From positions 7,203,447 through 7,267,446 of the forward strand of contig CM035350.1 of NCBI GenBank assembly GCA_020137815.1: a stretch of 64,000 nt of DNA. Reading direction: 5' to 3'. The position numbers were made by a program, and so were the translations under genes. This document shows positions 10,867-46,605 of this stretch, piece by piece (position 1 is the stretch's first letter; each line of letters starts with the position of its first letter). The notes below the pieces were generated by a model. That model saw only the letters and a list, made by a program, of their open reading frames with translations. It was not told the DNA's origin and searched no databases. This DNA comes from Hormiphora californensis. Lineage: Eukaryota; Ctenophora; Tentaculata; Cydippida; Pleurobrachiidae.

Positions 10867-11295
10867 ATGATGCGTATAATTTAGTTAGGTGTGTTCGAAA
10901 CTTTTGGTTGAAAAAGTTTTATATTTGCCATTGTGGTTTTGTAATAAAGCCTTTTGTAGAGTATTTATTCAATATGACATGACTGTATATGGCTAATGAA
11001 GTCAACTCCAGAAATCGTCCACCGTCATTTGTTATAATTCCTAGTGTCGACACTAGTAGCACAATAATAATTGTTGACGTCTTGAATCTATCAGTTTAAA
11101 ACTGAAAGTTTACCGGTTTCCCAATACAACCCCTCCAGTTATGCGAAACTACTATCGGTTTAAAATGTCCTGATATTTTAACATTTTGTATTTTGTTTTT
11201 TCAATTTCAGAGGCAGCCGGTCAGGCCATAATATTATTGCAATACTTAGCAAGTATGTATAACAATTAGCAGACACCAAAAACATTAGTTATATA

Positions 11296-11453
11296 CAGTC
11301 GGACCCCGATTTAGGGACACCCTCGGGGGAAAGGCTCTTGTCCACTAAATCGGGGTGTCCACTAAATCGGGGTCAAATAAGGTTAATTTCCTATATCGGG
11401 GGAAAAAAAATCCTGTCCATAAATCGGGGTGCCGCTAAATCGGGGTCCGACTG
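11296..11453. mobile_element. pogo/Tigger-like MITE, longer copy
   Basis: TA-flanked, with CAGTCGGACCCCGATTTAG at the left and its complement at the right. The inner AAATCGGGGT motif is repeated, so it looks like a partially duplicated version of the 1726-1808 element. Confidence 0.75.
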
Positions 11454-11634
11454 TATAAACAATGATAGATATTTATATCTAGGTATCTATTGTTTATAAA
11501 CAATGATTTGTTATTTCATAGAAATCCCTTGTTCATTATACCTAAATAATTTTAACTGTGAGATTATTTTCAAAACAATTCAATGTTTTCATAACATTAT
11601 CTCTCTCTCCTTTAGCCGTCAGCTATAATCCATC

Positions 11635-12088
11635 ATGACAATTAGTCTTCTACCAAAGTGCTTTGCTATGCTAAAAGGACATGGGTCACCCGGTATATTG
11701 GATTTACCAACTCTTCCCCTTGACAAGGTATGTAAACTAGTTTCATTTTATTATTATGAGTTAGTGTAGCGGCTTTTTCACCACCTCCAATTTGTTTCAT
11801 TTGATACCTCCCCTCTTTAAAATCTTGAAGTTTCTACCCAGTTTTAAATCATGTTTTAATAGCACTCGCTCATGGCTCTTCGCCGCCAAACATTAAATTC
11901 CTTTTTTAGGAGGTTCCAGAATACGTTTTGCAGCGACGAGGAGCGATTTCTCTTGGTCTTACATCATCCCCCAAACTCGAAAAAGAACCAAATCGCCCTC
12001 GATTAACGGTTAGCATATTAAGCCTCTCCGTTTTGTGTTTTAATATTTTGTGGTTCCGCATGTTTCTCACTTTAAAAAACTAAAACCG

Positions 12089-12124
<36 letters not shown>

Positions 12125-12619
12125 CTCTCTCTCTCTCTCTCTCTCTTTCCTTCCCTCTCATACCACCGTTTAACCACTCTCTAATGACCACTAATTGCAG
12201 CGAAGAGGAGGCGTTTCCTTTGACGCTGAAGATGTTGAGGCAAAATATCTCCGACTATTAGGTGAGTAAAAAAGAGAACAAAATGAGAGTGTGTGGTTTA
12301 TCGGCTAATTTCAATTCTGTCATATCCATGGAGCATGGCCATGGGAGAATAAAGCGACAGAGAGAGGAATAGAGAGAGAGAGTGAGGTAAGGAGAGCAAG
12401 AGGGGAAGGAGCAATAAAGAGGGGGAGTAGATGTTATTCTTCATTTTGTTATGAGCAATCATTAATCAAGAATTCTTCTCACAACATGTATGATCATGTG
12501 ATCGTTTTAATTTCACTGATGGGACGATGGAAGTTGAAATGAAGTGGGAGTCCTATGACCCTTGTTTAACCAACTAACCACTAACTCTCTCTAACCGCTC
12601 TCTCTAACTGACACACACA

Positions 12620-12653
<34 letters not shown>

Positions 12654-12810
12654 CTCTCTCTGATATTGGCCAGCCCTGGAAGTTTCATCCAAACCCCCGT
12701 TTCCTACTGCCGTGCATACTTTATTCCTCTTTCTTTTTACCTCAGCTCTCTGCTTTATTCCCTCTCTACATCTCTCTCTACTTCTCTCTCTCGCTTTCTC
12801 TCTGCACTAA
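11635..12810 (+). CDS. small uncharacterised protein, three firm exons
   Basis: Exons 11635-11727, 11910-12008 and 12201-12261 are joined by clean GT-AG introns. They encode a basic, Pro/Arg-rich start (MTISLLPKCFAMLKGHG... EVPEYVLQRRGAISLGL... RRGGVSFDAEDVEAKYLRLL). The frame (phase 1) can continue into an exon at 12674 (ALEVSSKPPFPTAVHT), which runs through CT-repeat sequence to a stop at 12808. That last exon may be spliced differently. A TTTAG acceptor lies 19 nt before the ATG, and a non-coding exon may lie near 11209-11250. The family is not recognised. The repeated (E)VxxxxLxRRGxxSxxL/F pattern suggests short repeated motifs. Confidence 0.45.
12090..12145 (+). repeat. (CT)n microsatellite
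   Basis: Nearly pure CT dinucleotide tract in an intron of the small gene. Similar tracts occur near 12620-12660 and 12950-12990. Confidence 0.9.
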
Positions 12811-12879
12811 GCGAAAGAGAGCTGTGTGCGGGTGTACATTCATTTGTGTATACACCAGAACCCGGAACTATCTGACACA

Positions 12880-13790
12880 CGCTCTGCACCAGTGAGAGAT
12901 GTCGTGTGAGAAAAAATGCAAATTGAATTCGTCACTCTCTTCATCTCTCTATCTTTCTATCTCTCTCCCTATCTCTCACTCTTTCTCTCTCCCATAGTAT
13001 CAGTCTCACTTCATACCTCACTCAACACACATTTTCATTCATCCTCCGTACGCTATGGGTAAAGCAAGATTTTTATACTGTTAGCCCATCATTTGGTGAC
13101 ATAGACACCGTGCGCGACCAAGATTGAGCTCACACACAGGTGTCTGCTCCGCCTCAAAAAGGGTTGTTTCTTTCAAGGGATGTTGCACGCGATCCACTGG
13201 ACTGATTTGCATCCGGTTTGTCGCATAGACTACAGTCTGCATCCTAATCTAGTCTGCCTACCTCTGTACTGCCCGCATCCTCAACATTCTTAAATCGACA
13301 GAGTTTACGCTTGCCTAGCTAGACTGTGTTTACGCAGTGTTTAGTTAAGGCTTGAGCACTGAGCAGTGTTTACATATTTTACATTGGAAACTGTCGCCAG
13401 GTTCCAGCTTTCAAAATGGAAAATGGAAAATTGTTTCGCGTGATCGGAGAATGAGATGAACCTGGCGTCAGTTTCTCATTTGTAACTGGATAGCGTGATA
13501 TTAATTCTTACTGATGGGAAGAGACTGTTGTCGTTGTCATTTAATTTAAATCCAGCTGATTTTATTGGTCGATCATATGCAGTATTTGGTGACACCTTGC
13601 GCGATCCACACTGCGGGGGTCGCGCCAGGTGTATACTTTATTAACTTGTAGTTTTAGCTTTACTTTTATCATTTCTTGAGGTTTTTTTTCTTTAAAGGAC
13701 TGTCCGGTAACTGTAAACTATGTTCATCTTGGTTCACATGGTTCAATTGACATCTGAAACAGTGAAATATGGGTGGGGGATCAGCTGGAA
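12880..13790. other. intergenic stretch, no gene seen
   Basis: CT-rich simple sequence, then unique AT-rich DNA. I see no supported exon. Confidence 0.5.
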
Positions 13791-13796
13791 ACACCC

Positions 13797-14140
13797 CCGG
13801 TCACATACCACTACCAGGTCACATACCACTACCAGGTCACGTACCACTACCAGGTCACATACCACTACCAGGTCATATACCACTACCAGGTCACGTACCA
13901 CTACCAGATCACCTAGTCACCTACCACTATCAGGTCACATACCACTACCAGGTCATATACCACTGTCAGGTCACGTACCACTACCAGGTCACATACCACT
14001 ACCAGGTCACATACCACTACCAGATCACATACCACTACCAGATCACATACCACTACCAGGTCACATACCACTACCAGGTCACATACCACTACCAGGTCAC
14101 ATACCACTATCAGGTCACATTCCACTATCAGGTCACGTAG
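13797..14140 (+). repeat. 18-bp minisatellite (GGTCACATACCACTACCA)
   Basis: About 19 tandem copies of an 18-bp unit with occasional CTATCA, CTGTCA, ACGTA or AGATC variants. Because 18 is a multiple of three, every frame is open and gives long repetitive pseudo-ORFs on both strands. None has an independent sign of being a gene. Confidence 0.9.
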
Positions 14141-14466
14141 CATTGAACAAGAGTGCACCATGCGAAGGCTGACAATGAAAACCCCATTTGGTTAGAGTCG
14201 GCGAGTCTCAACTCTCAGAATCTAGTTCAAGTTGAACTTCAGCACCATATATAAAAGGTGTAAAATGTATGTAAGAGATTCCGAGAAATGTCTTGACGCA
14301 CCGACTCTATACTTGGAAGATTTGAGAAACACTGTTGGTTTAGGTGCTGGAAAACTAATTATCATGTACATATTTACAGTTTTTACAAGACACACAACAT
14401 AACGCCATAGAAAACCTCCGCCAATCAGGTCGAAATAAAAAGGGTCGTGATTTTTGAAACTAATCG

Positions 14467-40439
<25,973 letters not shown>

Positions 40440-40626
40440 ACTTGTAGCAGATCTGTTACATGAACTATCAAGGAATTATATATGAGGGGTGGTAAAATAG
40501 GGAAATATAATTAGTAGGTACTGCACTGAATTGGATGCCAGTCAAAAATAAAAGCCGATGTAAAACAACCATACTTTATTTGTGATACATGACACACCGT
40601 AAAACATATTCGCTCAATTAAAAACA

Positions 40627-41625
40627 TTACTCTGTGACAGCACTCGACTGAAGGGGCACTGAGTCCGGATTTTGAAGGTCCATGAGTGCCTCTACATCTT
40701 CCTCAGGGTCAATTCCCTGGCTCCAAGCCAACAATAGTTCTGCATCTCCCGCTGTAACCGGCCGTAGGGCAGCATCATCTGTGTTAAATTGGTTAATTGA
40801 TTGTAACCTCTGGAATAGAACTGATTTTGGGTCAATTTCACACTCTTTCTTGACGAGGTTTACACCGTAAACAAGTTTGTGGTGGGTTTCAAGTTGCTTC
40901 CTAGCGTCCCTGATTACACGCTCACTGGAGTCAATGTGTACATTCTTGAAGTGAGGGTCCTTGTTCAACATTTTCACCAGAGGATTCGGAGCATTCCGGG
41001 ATACTTTAGTTGTTGCTATACCATTCCAAACAGACAGATAATCGTCAAACGAAATTTTGTGTACCACCTTGCCACGACTCTTGTTCTTCGCATCAGACGG
41101 GGTTTTGGATCGCTTGGCTAACTCTGACTCATCCTCTTCATGGGGTGGTAGACCCACTGCAATTCTCTTGCTAGCTATCACACAATCATACACCATCTGA
41201 CGGTACATCGCAGGCGTCAATTCCAGAGCGTTAGCAGCTTCCAGATTTATGGCATTTTCCAAGGAAGGATGGGCAAGCATATCTTGAATCGTTAGCAGCA
41301 CACATGACATACTGTACTCCGGATTCCACCGAGAAATGTCGTCTAAAAAGTCCAGACAGGGACGCCCATTTAACATATCAACGTTTGGATGAAATGGAAT
41401 TGTAAAGAAGTTTATGTCGGGAGGTTTATCATTGTACTGGGGTGAAAATCTGACAAGAAGTTTGAATATTCCTCCCTCCCAGGGCGTTCCTTGTGGTCCA
41501 AGCATCGTGACATCCCAATCTAATAAACTTGCCTCATCTAACGGTGTCACCTCAATACCACATAAAGGTTCCTGTTTGAGCTTGATAAGCTCTCTGTTCA
41601 GCAACAGGTATGACCGGGAATGCAT
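40627..41625 (-). CDS. UBE2U: UBE2U-like ubiquitin-conjugating enzyme with long C-terminal extension
   Basis: Intronless, 332 residues. Residues 1-150 are an E2 fold: the starting MHSRSYLLLNREL and IPFHPNVD...GRPCLDFLDD resemble animal UBE2U. The HPN motif is at 79-81 and the catalytic Cys at 90, so it should be able to form a ubiquitin thioester. The second half (about 175-332) is a Ser/Lys-rich and acidic extension with no recognised domain and an acidic end. UBE2U is poorly characterised and mostly testis-expressed in mammals. It lies tail-to-head downstream of the dynein 5' end, 190 bp away, on the same strand. Unlike most neighbours, no splice acceptor lies within 20 nt of the ATG. Confidence 0.82.
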   Translation of the reverse strand: MHSRSYLLLNRELIKLKQEPLCGIEVTPLDEASLLDWDVTMLGPQGTPWEGGIFKLLVRFSPQYNDKPPDINFFTIPFHPNVDMLNGRPCLDFLDDISRWNPEYSMSCVLLTIQDMLAHPSLENAINLEAANALELTPAMYRQMVYDCVIASKRIAVGLPPHEEDESELAKRSKTPSDAKNKSRGKVVHKISFDDYLSVWNGIATTKVSRNAPNPLVKMLNKDPHFKNVHIDSSERVIRDARKQLETHHKLVYGVNLVKKECEIDPKSVLFQRLQSINQFNTDDAALRPVTAGDAELLLAWSQGIDPEEDVEALMDLQNPDSVPLQSSAVTE

Positions 41626-41629
41626 TTTA

Positions 41630-42480
41630 TTTAAAACAGTTGTCCGGAATTTAAATTCATCTGATGATTATGTACACACCCAGTAAAATAACCTTTTCTC
41701 TTCCTTACATATCCGGAAATAGTTGAGTTAACAAGTTAACAAGACATCAAGGGTAATCGATAGCAAAACAAGAGTGTAACCCTGCTGAAAAAGACACTGC
41801 TAACACTTGTTGCCAACTTGAGCAGTTCCCTAGCAACGGAATAACACGCACTCGATTTTGCTTTGTTGGATTTTCAAATGTATTATTGTGCGCGCACGCG
41901 CAGTCGTGTTTCGCGACGTAATATGAAAATAACCTGCGCGTTTTTTTGTCATGTAACGCGCGAAACGAAACGGAAAATATAAAAAGAGAGATAAAAAAGA
42001 GAAATAAAAAGTTGGCCAGCGTTAAAATCTGGGTTTGAAGTTTGAAAAGCGCTGCCTTATCCCTATCGGGGGCCAGCAACGTTTGCCAAAATCTGGGTTG
42101 AAAAGTGCTGCCTTATCCCGCGCTGCCAGCAGCGTTTGCCAAAAATCTGGGTGTTTCGTGAGTGCTGACAAACGGTTTTTCAGGTTTACGGCTAAAGTAG
42201 GGTTAGGGTTAGGGTTAGAGTTTGGGGTTGGGGTTGAGCCTTGAAATTTCCTACCAGATAAACTTTGAATTAGCCAAAACGGTTGAGTGGTTTGGCGGCT
42301 GTCTGGCGCCGCAATCCCATCTGAGCGCACTGTCGCGTGCCAATTTGAGAATCAAATGAGGTATGACGACTATTAGGGTTAGGGTTAGTGTTTGGGTTGG
42401 GGTTTGGGTTGACATTTTCTACCAGTCAAACTTTGAATTTTGAGGGGGACTGCATCGTCAAGACACATATCTGATCTCAG
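41630..42480. other. divergent intergenic region between UBE2U-like and PLD6
   Basis: About 850 bp separate the two divergent genes. It contains a GC-rich patch (41890-41960) and a direct duplication of about 50 bp with the word GCTGCCTTATCCC at 42049 and 42109. Two short TTAGGG-type tracts lie at about 42199-42217 and 42372-42389. It probably holds promoters for both genes. No extra gene was seen. Confidence 0.6.
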
Positions 42481-42498
42481 TACGGATTTGATGCTGGT

Positions 42499-43447
42499 AT
42501 GACATGGAAAAATGCTGTGGTAGTTCTATCCACTGTCATCAGCTTACCTCTATCTGTTTATGTTGCCTTCAAGCTAAAGGAGCGGTCTTCCAGAACCGAA
42601 CCAGAACAGGAGGACGATTATGATGTTATTGAGCGTGTTTTATTGTTCCCAGATGGTGGATATCAATGTAAACACTGGACACAAGGAAGTGAGTTAAATT
42701 AATGACAAAAGAACCGATACTTTGACTCCTCATGTGTATGACAATTAATTGATACTTTCTCCAGCGTGCACGTTTCCAGACTGTCCCATGCTACACCATC
42801 TCACGAACAAGACTCGACTAAAACAGGCATTGGAAGCCGCTCAGGAGACAATTGACGTGTGTATGTTTGTCATGAGCTGTGCAGTCCTCCTGGATACCCT
42901 TGTAGAAGGTAATATATACCACACTGTGACCTCGGTATACCCACATGTGACCTTCTGATCACATGTAGTGCAATCCGAGGCTGGCATAGAGTAACCAATA
43001 TGGGTGTATTTTGAGTTTGGTACGCAGAACCTTCGTTTGGTTCTCCCTAAGAGTCCACATATATCTTAATCCTTTCCCACAGCGCAAAAGAAGGGTATCA
43101 GAGTACGGATAGTTTGCGATGATATGCGAATTAGTGGATCTCAACACAAGATCACGGAGGGAGCACTGCCGGTTCGAGTTGACAATTCCCGAGCAATGAT
43201 GCATCATAAGTTTGTTGTCATTGACAACCAAGTCCTGTTGAGTGGATCGTATAATTGGACTGCTAGTGGGGCTGCGTATAACAGGGAAAACATGTTCATT
43301 ACTAATGATAGGAAGGTAGTTCAGCAGTATACGGATGAGATGGACAAATTATGGGTTATGTTTGAGGGGAGTACCAATGTTGAATTTGAACCTCTCACCT
43401 CTAGCTGCATGTTAAAGAATCGATTTGTTCATAGAATTAAGGGCTGA
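42499..43447 (+). CDS. PLD6: mitochondrial phospholipase D6 / Zucchini-type nuclease
   Basis: Exons 42499-42688, 42765-42908 and 43083-43447 join to 232 residues. An N-terminal membrane anchor (VVVLSTVISLPLSVYVAF) fits tethering to the mitochondrial outer membrane. A Cys/His cluster (CTFPDCPMLHH) corresponds to the family's zinc-binding insertion. A single HKD motif HHKFVVIDN...GSYNWT follows, so the active enzyme must be a homodimer. In animals PLD6 hydrolyses cardiolipin and/or acts as the piRNA-processing endonuclease. A CTCAG acceptor ends at 42480, 18 nt before the ATG. TUBGCP4 starts 157 bp downstream on the same strand. Confidence 0.92.
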
Positions 43448-43603
43448 AACTGCGATGTCAATCTTTTTATCAATTCAATTTATTTTTGTTACAATTTAAT
43501 CGATATTTTAAACATTTCCTAAAACGTTTCATAAGGTTGTTGTGTCATTGACGCAATGATATGGAGATATGACAGTGCAGTAACTTCCTTTTCCTTTTAA
43601 GAA

Positions 43604-45412
43604 ATGTATAGAGACCTCCTTCTCGCCCTATCTGGGCATGCAGGCAGCGTCTTTGTTAGGGACAGTGGGGGCGAGTTCCGGATCAGTGAAGATACCCCCT
43701 GCCTTGCTCCCCAGGAAGCAGCCCTTCTCAATAGAATCCTAAAGTTAGCAGGCCACCACTACAGCATTACCAACTTCACCTCTGCTTACCGGAACATCAT
43801 CAAGATAAGGCGGGCTAAGCTAAAGGAGAGTGTACCACCTAACGCTGGTCTATACACTGCCGCTCTGTCTTTCGATCTTGATCGAGGCATGAAGCAGTAT
43901 AGTGATGTTCTAATTGAGCTCGACAAGCTGGTCCGACAGAACCCCAACATGCCTCTATCACTCCTCCAATTCCATCTGGATCGCTTCCAGTATCTCTTCC
44001 CGACACTAAGTAGCATCATCAATGAGATAAAGAACAATCTGTCCATGAAGGGGTGTAAGATTTTGGGGATGCTGCACGAACAGAGTGCATGTGGTATACC
44101 ATTTGTGAAGGATCTTCTAGCGGAGCTGTTACAAAGTTGTCACAGTGTGTTCTATCAGCAGTTGTCTGCGTGGGTACTGCATGGGAAGGTTGAGGACCCC
44201 TTTGGAGAGTTCTTCATTGCTCCCTCCGGGAACGAGGAAGGTAGAGATGAGGAAGAGGGCGGGTTACTGGCTAATTACACCATTAACTGGGATATGGTAC
44301 CGGGGTATTTTAGTAAGGCCATCATCAACACCATCCTCTTCGTGGGTAGCTCTGTTCACGTGTTTAGTGGTAGGAAGTACAGCAGTAACCCCCTCGCTAA
44401 AGAGGACGAGGATCACTTTGTAACACTAATCCAGGGCCTCCAGAGGCGCACCAAGTTTTGCCCAATCGAGTTTGAACGGGTTGTAGGGGTCATGAGGGAG
44501 AGGGTTGCTATGCAGTTGTATAATCTTCTGATGAAGGAAGGGAAGTTAATGGATATCCTTCGGCTTTTCAAAGAATTCTTCCTCCTTGGCCGGGGAGAGT
44601 TGTTCCTGACATTCATTGACGTCGCAGAGCCGCTCATCCAGAACCTCGGCAAGAAGAATAGCGAGAGTGATGTTAACCGACTCTTCCTCAAGTCCTATCA
44701 CACCCTGGGATTCTCCTCTACCAACACCGTGGAGAAGTTCAGGCTACAATTCGAGAAACGAGAGGGCAGCACGGACAGATGGTCCGATTTGAAACTGACA
44801 TATGATGTCCAGTGGCCCCTCCACATTCTCTTTACCACTGATGTCATGGATGATTACAATAGAATCTTTGTGTTCTTGTTGAAGTTAAGAAGGTGCCAGC
44901 TGGCCCTCCAGGCGGCCTGGAGTACCTCCTCCAGATCTGAGGACAGGTTCGACCACAGGTTACTAAACCTACGGAGCAACGCTGCCTACCTGATTGATAA
45001 CCTGCAGTACTACCTCCACGTTGATGTCCTGGAGACGAACTTTACAGAGCTCACTAACAAGCTAAACGCAACACAGGACTTTGAGCAGATTAGGAAAGCT
45101 CATCGATTCTTCCTTGGTGAAATCCTGGCTTGGTCATTTGTATCGAACGAGTTAAATAGTGCCACCCGACTAATTGACACCGTCATTAGTCTGGGATTCC
45201 AAACTGCCAAGATGTTTGAGGAGGATCCTGATGAGATTCAAATCACCAAACTGGAGAGCAACTACAACTTTTTGGTGGCTCACATGTTGAAAATGTTGGA
45301 AAGTAGCGCATCTCGGCAACATAACTCATTCATGAATCAACTGCTACTGAGAATCGACTACAATGGATTCTTTACTCAGGTTCGAGCCCAAAAGTTGGAG
45401 AAAAAGAGGTAG
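43604..45412 (+). CDS. TUBGCP4: gamma-tubulin complex component 4, single coding exon
   Basis: 602 residues in one uninterrupted exon. The start MYRDLLLALSGHAGSVF and later blocks (FLLGRGELFLTFID, VQWPLHILFT, LVDNLQYYL-type VDVLE, LLLRIDYNGFF) follow the GCP4 layout: GRIP1 domain, then GRIP2. GCP4 caps specialised positions in the gamma-tubulin ring complex that nucleates microtubules. The length is slightly below the about 667 residues of the human protein. A pyrimidine-rich acceptor (CTTTTCCTTTTAAG) ends 2 nt before the ATG, so the 5' UTR must be spliced on. The last part of the gene and its 3' flank have been copied into 46070-46590. Confidence 0.92.
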   Translation: MYRDLLLALSGHAGSVFVRDSGGEFRISEDTPCLAPQEAALLNRILKLAGHHYSITNFTSAYRNIIKIRRAKLKESVPPNAGLYTAALSFDLDRGMKQYSDVLIELDKLVRQNPNMPLSLLQFHLDRFQYLFPTLSSIINEIKNNLSMKGCKILGMLHEQSACGIPFVKDLLAELLQSCHSVFYQQLSAWVLHGKVEDPFGEFFIAPSGNEEGRDEEEGGLLANYTINWDMVPGYFSKAIINTILFVGSSVHVFSGRKYSSNPLAKEDEDHFVTLIQGLQRRTKFCPIEFERVVGVMRERVAMQLYNLLMKEGKLMDILRLFKEFFLLGRGELFLTFIDVAEPLIQNLGKKNSESDVNRLFLKSYHTLGFSSTNTVEKFRLQFEKREGSTDRWSDLKLTYDVQWPLHILFTTDVMDDYNRIFVFLLKLRRCQLALQAAWSTSSRSEDRFDHRLLNLRSNAAYLIDNLQYYLHVDVLETNFTELTNKLNATQDFEQIRKAHRFFLGEILAWSFVSNELNSATRLIDTVISLGFQTAKMFEEDPDEIQITKLESNYNFLVAHMLKMLESSASRQHNSFMNQLLLRIDYNGFFTQVRAQKLEKKR

Positions 45413-45617
45413 ATTGAAAAGAGGTAGAAACGGTAATCGGAGCTGTGAGAACTGGAAAGGGAGTTTGTGTGTGTGAGTTTTTGACTTTTGTACAGTTATT
45501 TATACATTTTATATCACTGGTATTTGACGCATTCAAATGTAATTAGTTTTTCCGAATCAATATCCCGTTTGTAACTAAACTAACCCCTGAATTGATTGCT
45601 ACTAGGGGGCATGAACC

Positions 45618-46070
45618 ATGGTCATACCATACCTACGTCACTGCTCTCGACCTGCCCACACCGTGAGTAATGAACCTTCCTTTACTGGCTATCCTCCTCT
45701 TCTCCTTATAATACCATCTCCCATCCCCTCTTTAGGTCTTCAAGAGTCAGTGTAGGCGGAGATTGTCGGTACCAGCCTCGCCTGCTGTACCAGCCTCACC
45801 TGCAGTACCGGCCTCACCTGCTGTACCTAGACTGGGCGTGATATATAAGATAGTCCTGGCGGGAGCGAGTGCAGGAGGGTATTACTACTACTTCAAATAT
45901 TTTGGACTGACGGAACGAGTATCACCCGTTATAGAACCGGTACGTTCCTCTCTTACTCTTTAGTTAATTATTCTTGTCACGTGTCTTACCTTATTTTTTA
46001 TTTTTAGGCCATCCAATCTTCTGAAGAAAATCACGAGCACATCATGGATGTATTGGTGGGAAATTGGTAA
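45618..46070 (+). CDS. truncated MIC60 duplicate (mini-MIC60), 103 aa
   Basis: Exons 45618-45662, 45736-45939 and 46008-46070 join in frame to 103 residues. The first two parallel exons 1-2 of the full MIC60 gene about 990 bp downstream: the same mitochondrial presequence [15 protein letters not shown], then a membrane segment KIVLAGASAGGYYYYF. Here there are extra VPASPA repeats. The third exon has only a short relic of MIC60 exon 3 (AIQSSE...HIMDVLVGNW), then a stop at the junction with a TUBGCP4 3'-end copy. The intact start, splice sites and upstream acceptor (45605) mean it may be expressed as a small mitochondrial inner-membrane protein. Equally it may be a decaying duplicate, or supply alternative 5' exons to MIC60. 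Confidence 0.6.
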
Positions 46071-46590
46071 TGAAATCACCAAATTGTATACAGCTGAGGA
46101 GCAACTACAACTAATGGCTCATTATATGTTGAAAATTGAGAAAAAAGGACCGAAAGGTATGATCGCCATTCGCAGCTGTGAGAAAATCAGAATAAGGAAC
46201 TGAAAAGGGAGCTTATGTGTAGATTTATGTGTTTTTTTTATAGTTTTTTTTTCAGTTGTTTCAGATACATTTTATGTCACTGGTTAATTTTTTTAATTTT
46301 TTTTTGAAAATGTAAATTTATTTAAAGTATTCAAATGTTAAGTCGAATTTTTTAATCAAAAGACAGGGTGCCACGCATCAAATGCAGATAAAATTGTTCC
46401 CTTTCCAACGCAACCAGGATTAAGTCTTTACCTTAGCAGGAACCGTAGATAGGACCAATTAAAGAATTAAGTGCACAGCACCCTGTCCCTTGATTAAAAA
46501 ATTTGACTTTAATTGGTTTTACTTAATCTACAGCGTTTTCATTTTCAATAACCCGTTTGCAACTAAACTAACCCCTGAATTGATTGCTAC
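46071..46590 (+). pseudogene. relic of TUBGCP4 3' end and downstream flank
   Basis: AATCACCAAATTG, GAGCAACTACAACT and CATATGTTGAAAAT-like words match TUBGCP4 around 45240-45290. They are followed by matches to its 3' flank (AGCTGTGAGA, ATTTTAT.TCACTGG). The reading frame is lost. It is the duplicated partner of the segment between TUBGCP4 and MIC60. Confidence 0.75.
46341..46508. mobile_element. 168-bp MITE inside the duplicated segment
   Basis: Inverted ends AATTTTTTAATCAA..ACAGGGTGC and GCACCCTGT..TTGATTAAAAAATT of about 28 bp. It is absent from the other copy of the duplicated segment (45480-45600), so it inserted after the duplication. Confidence 0.75.
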
Positions 46591-46605
46591 TAGGGGGCAT
46601 GAACC

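Noticed and set aside
13720-14172. His/Thr-Tyr-rich repeat protein
   Set aside because: Product of an 18-bp minisatellite open in every frame. No start context or splice signals.
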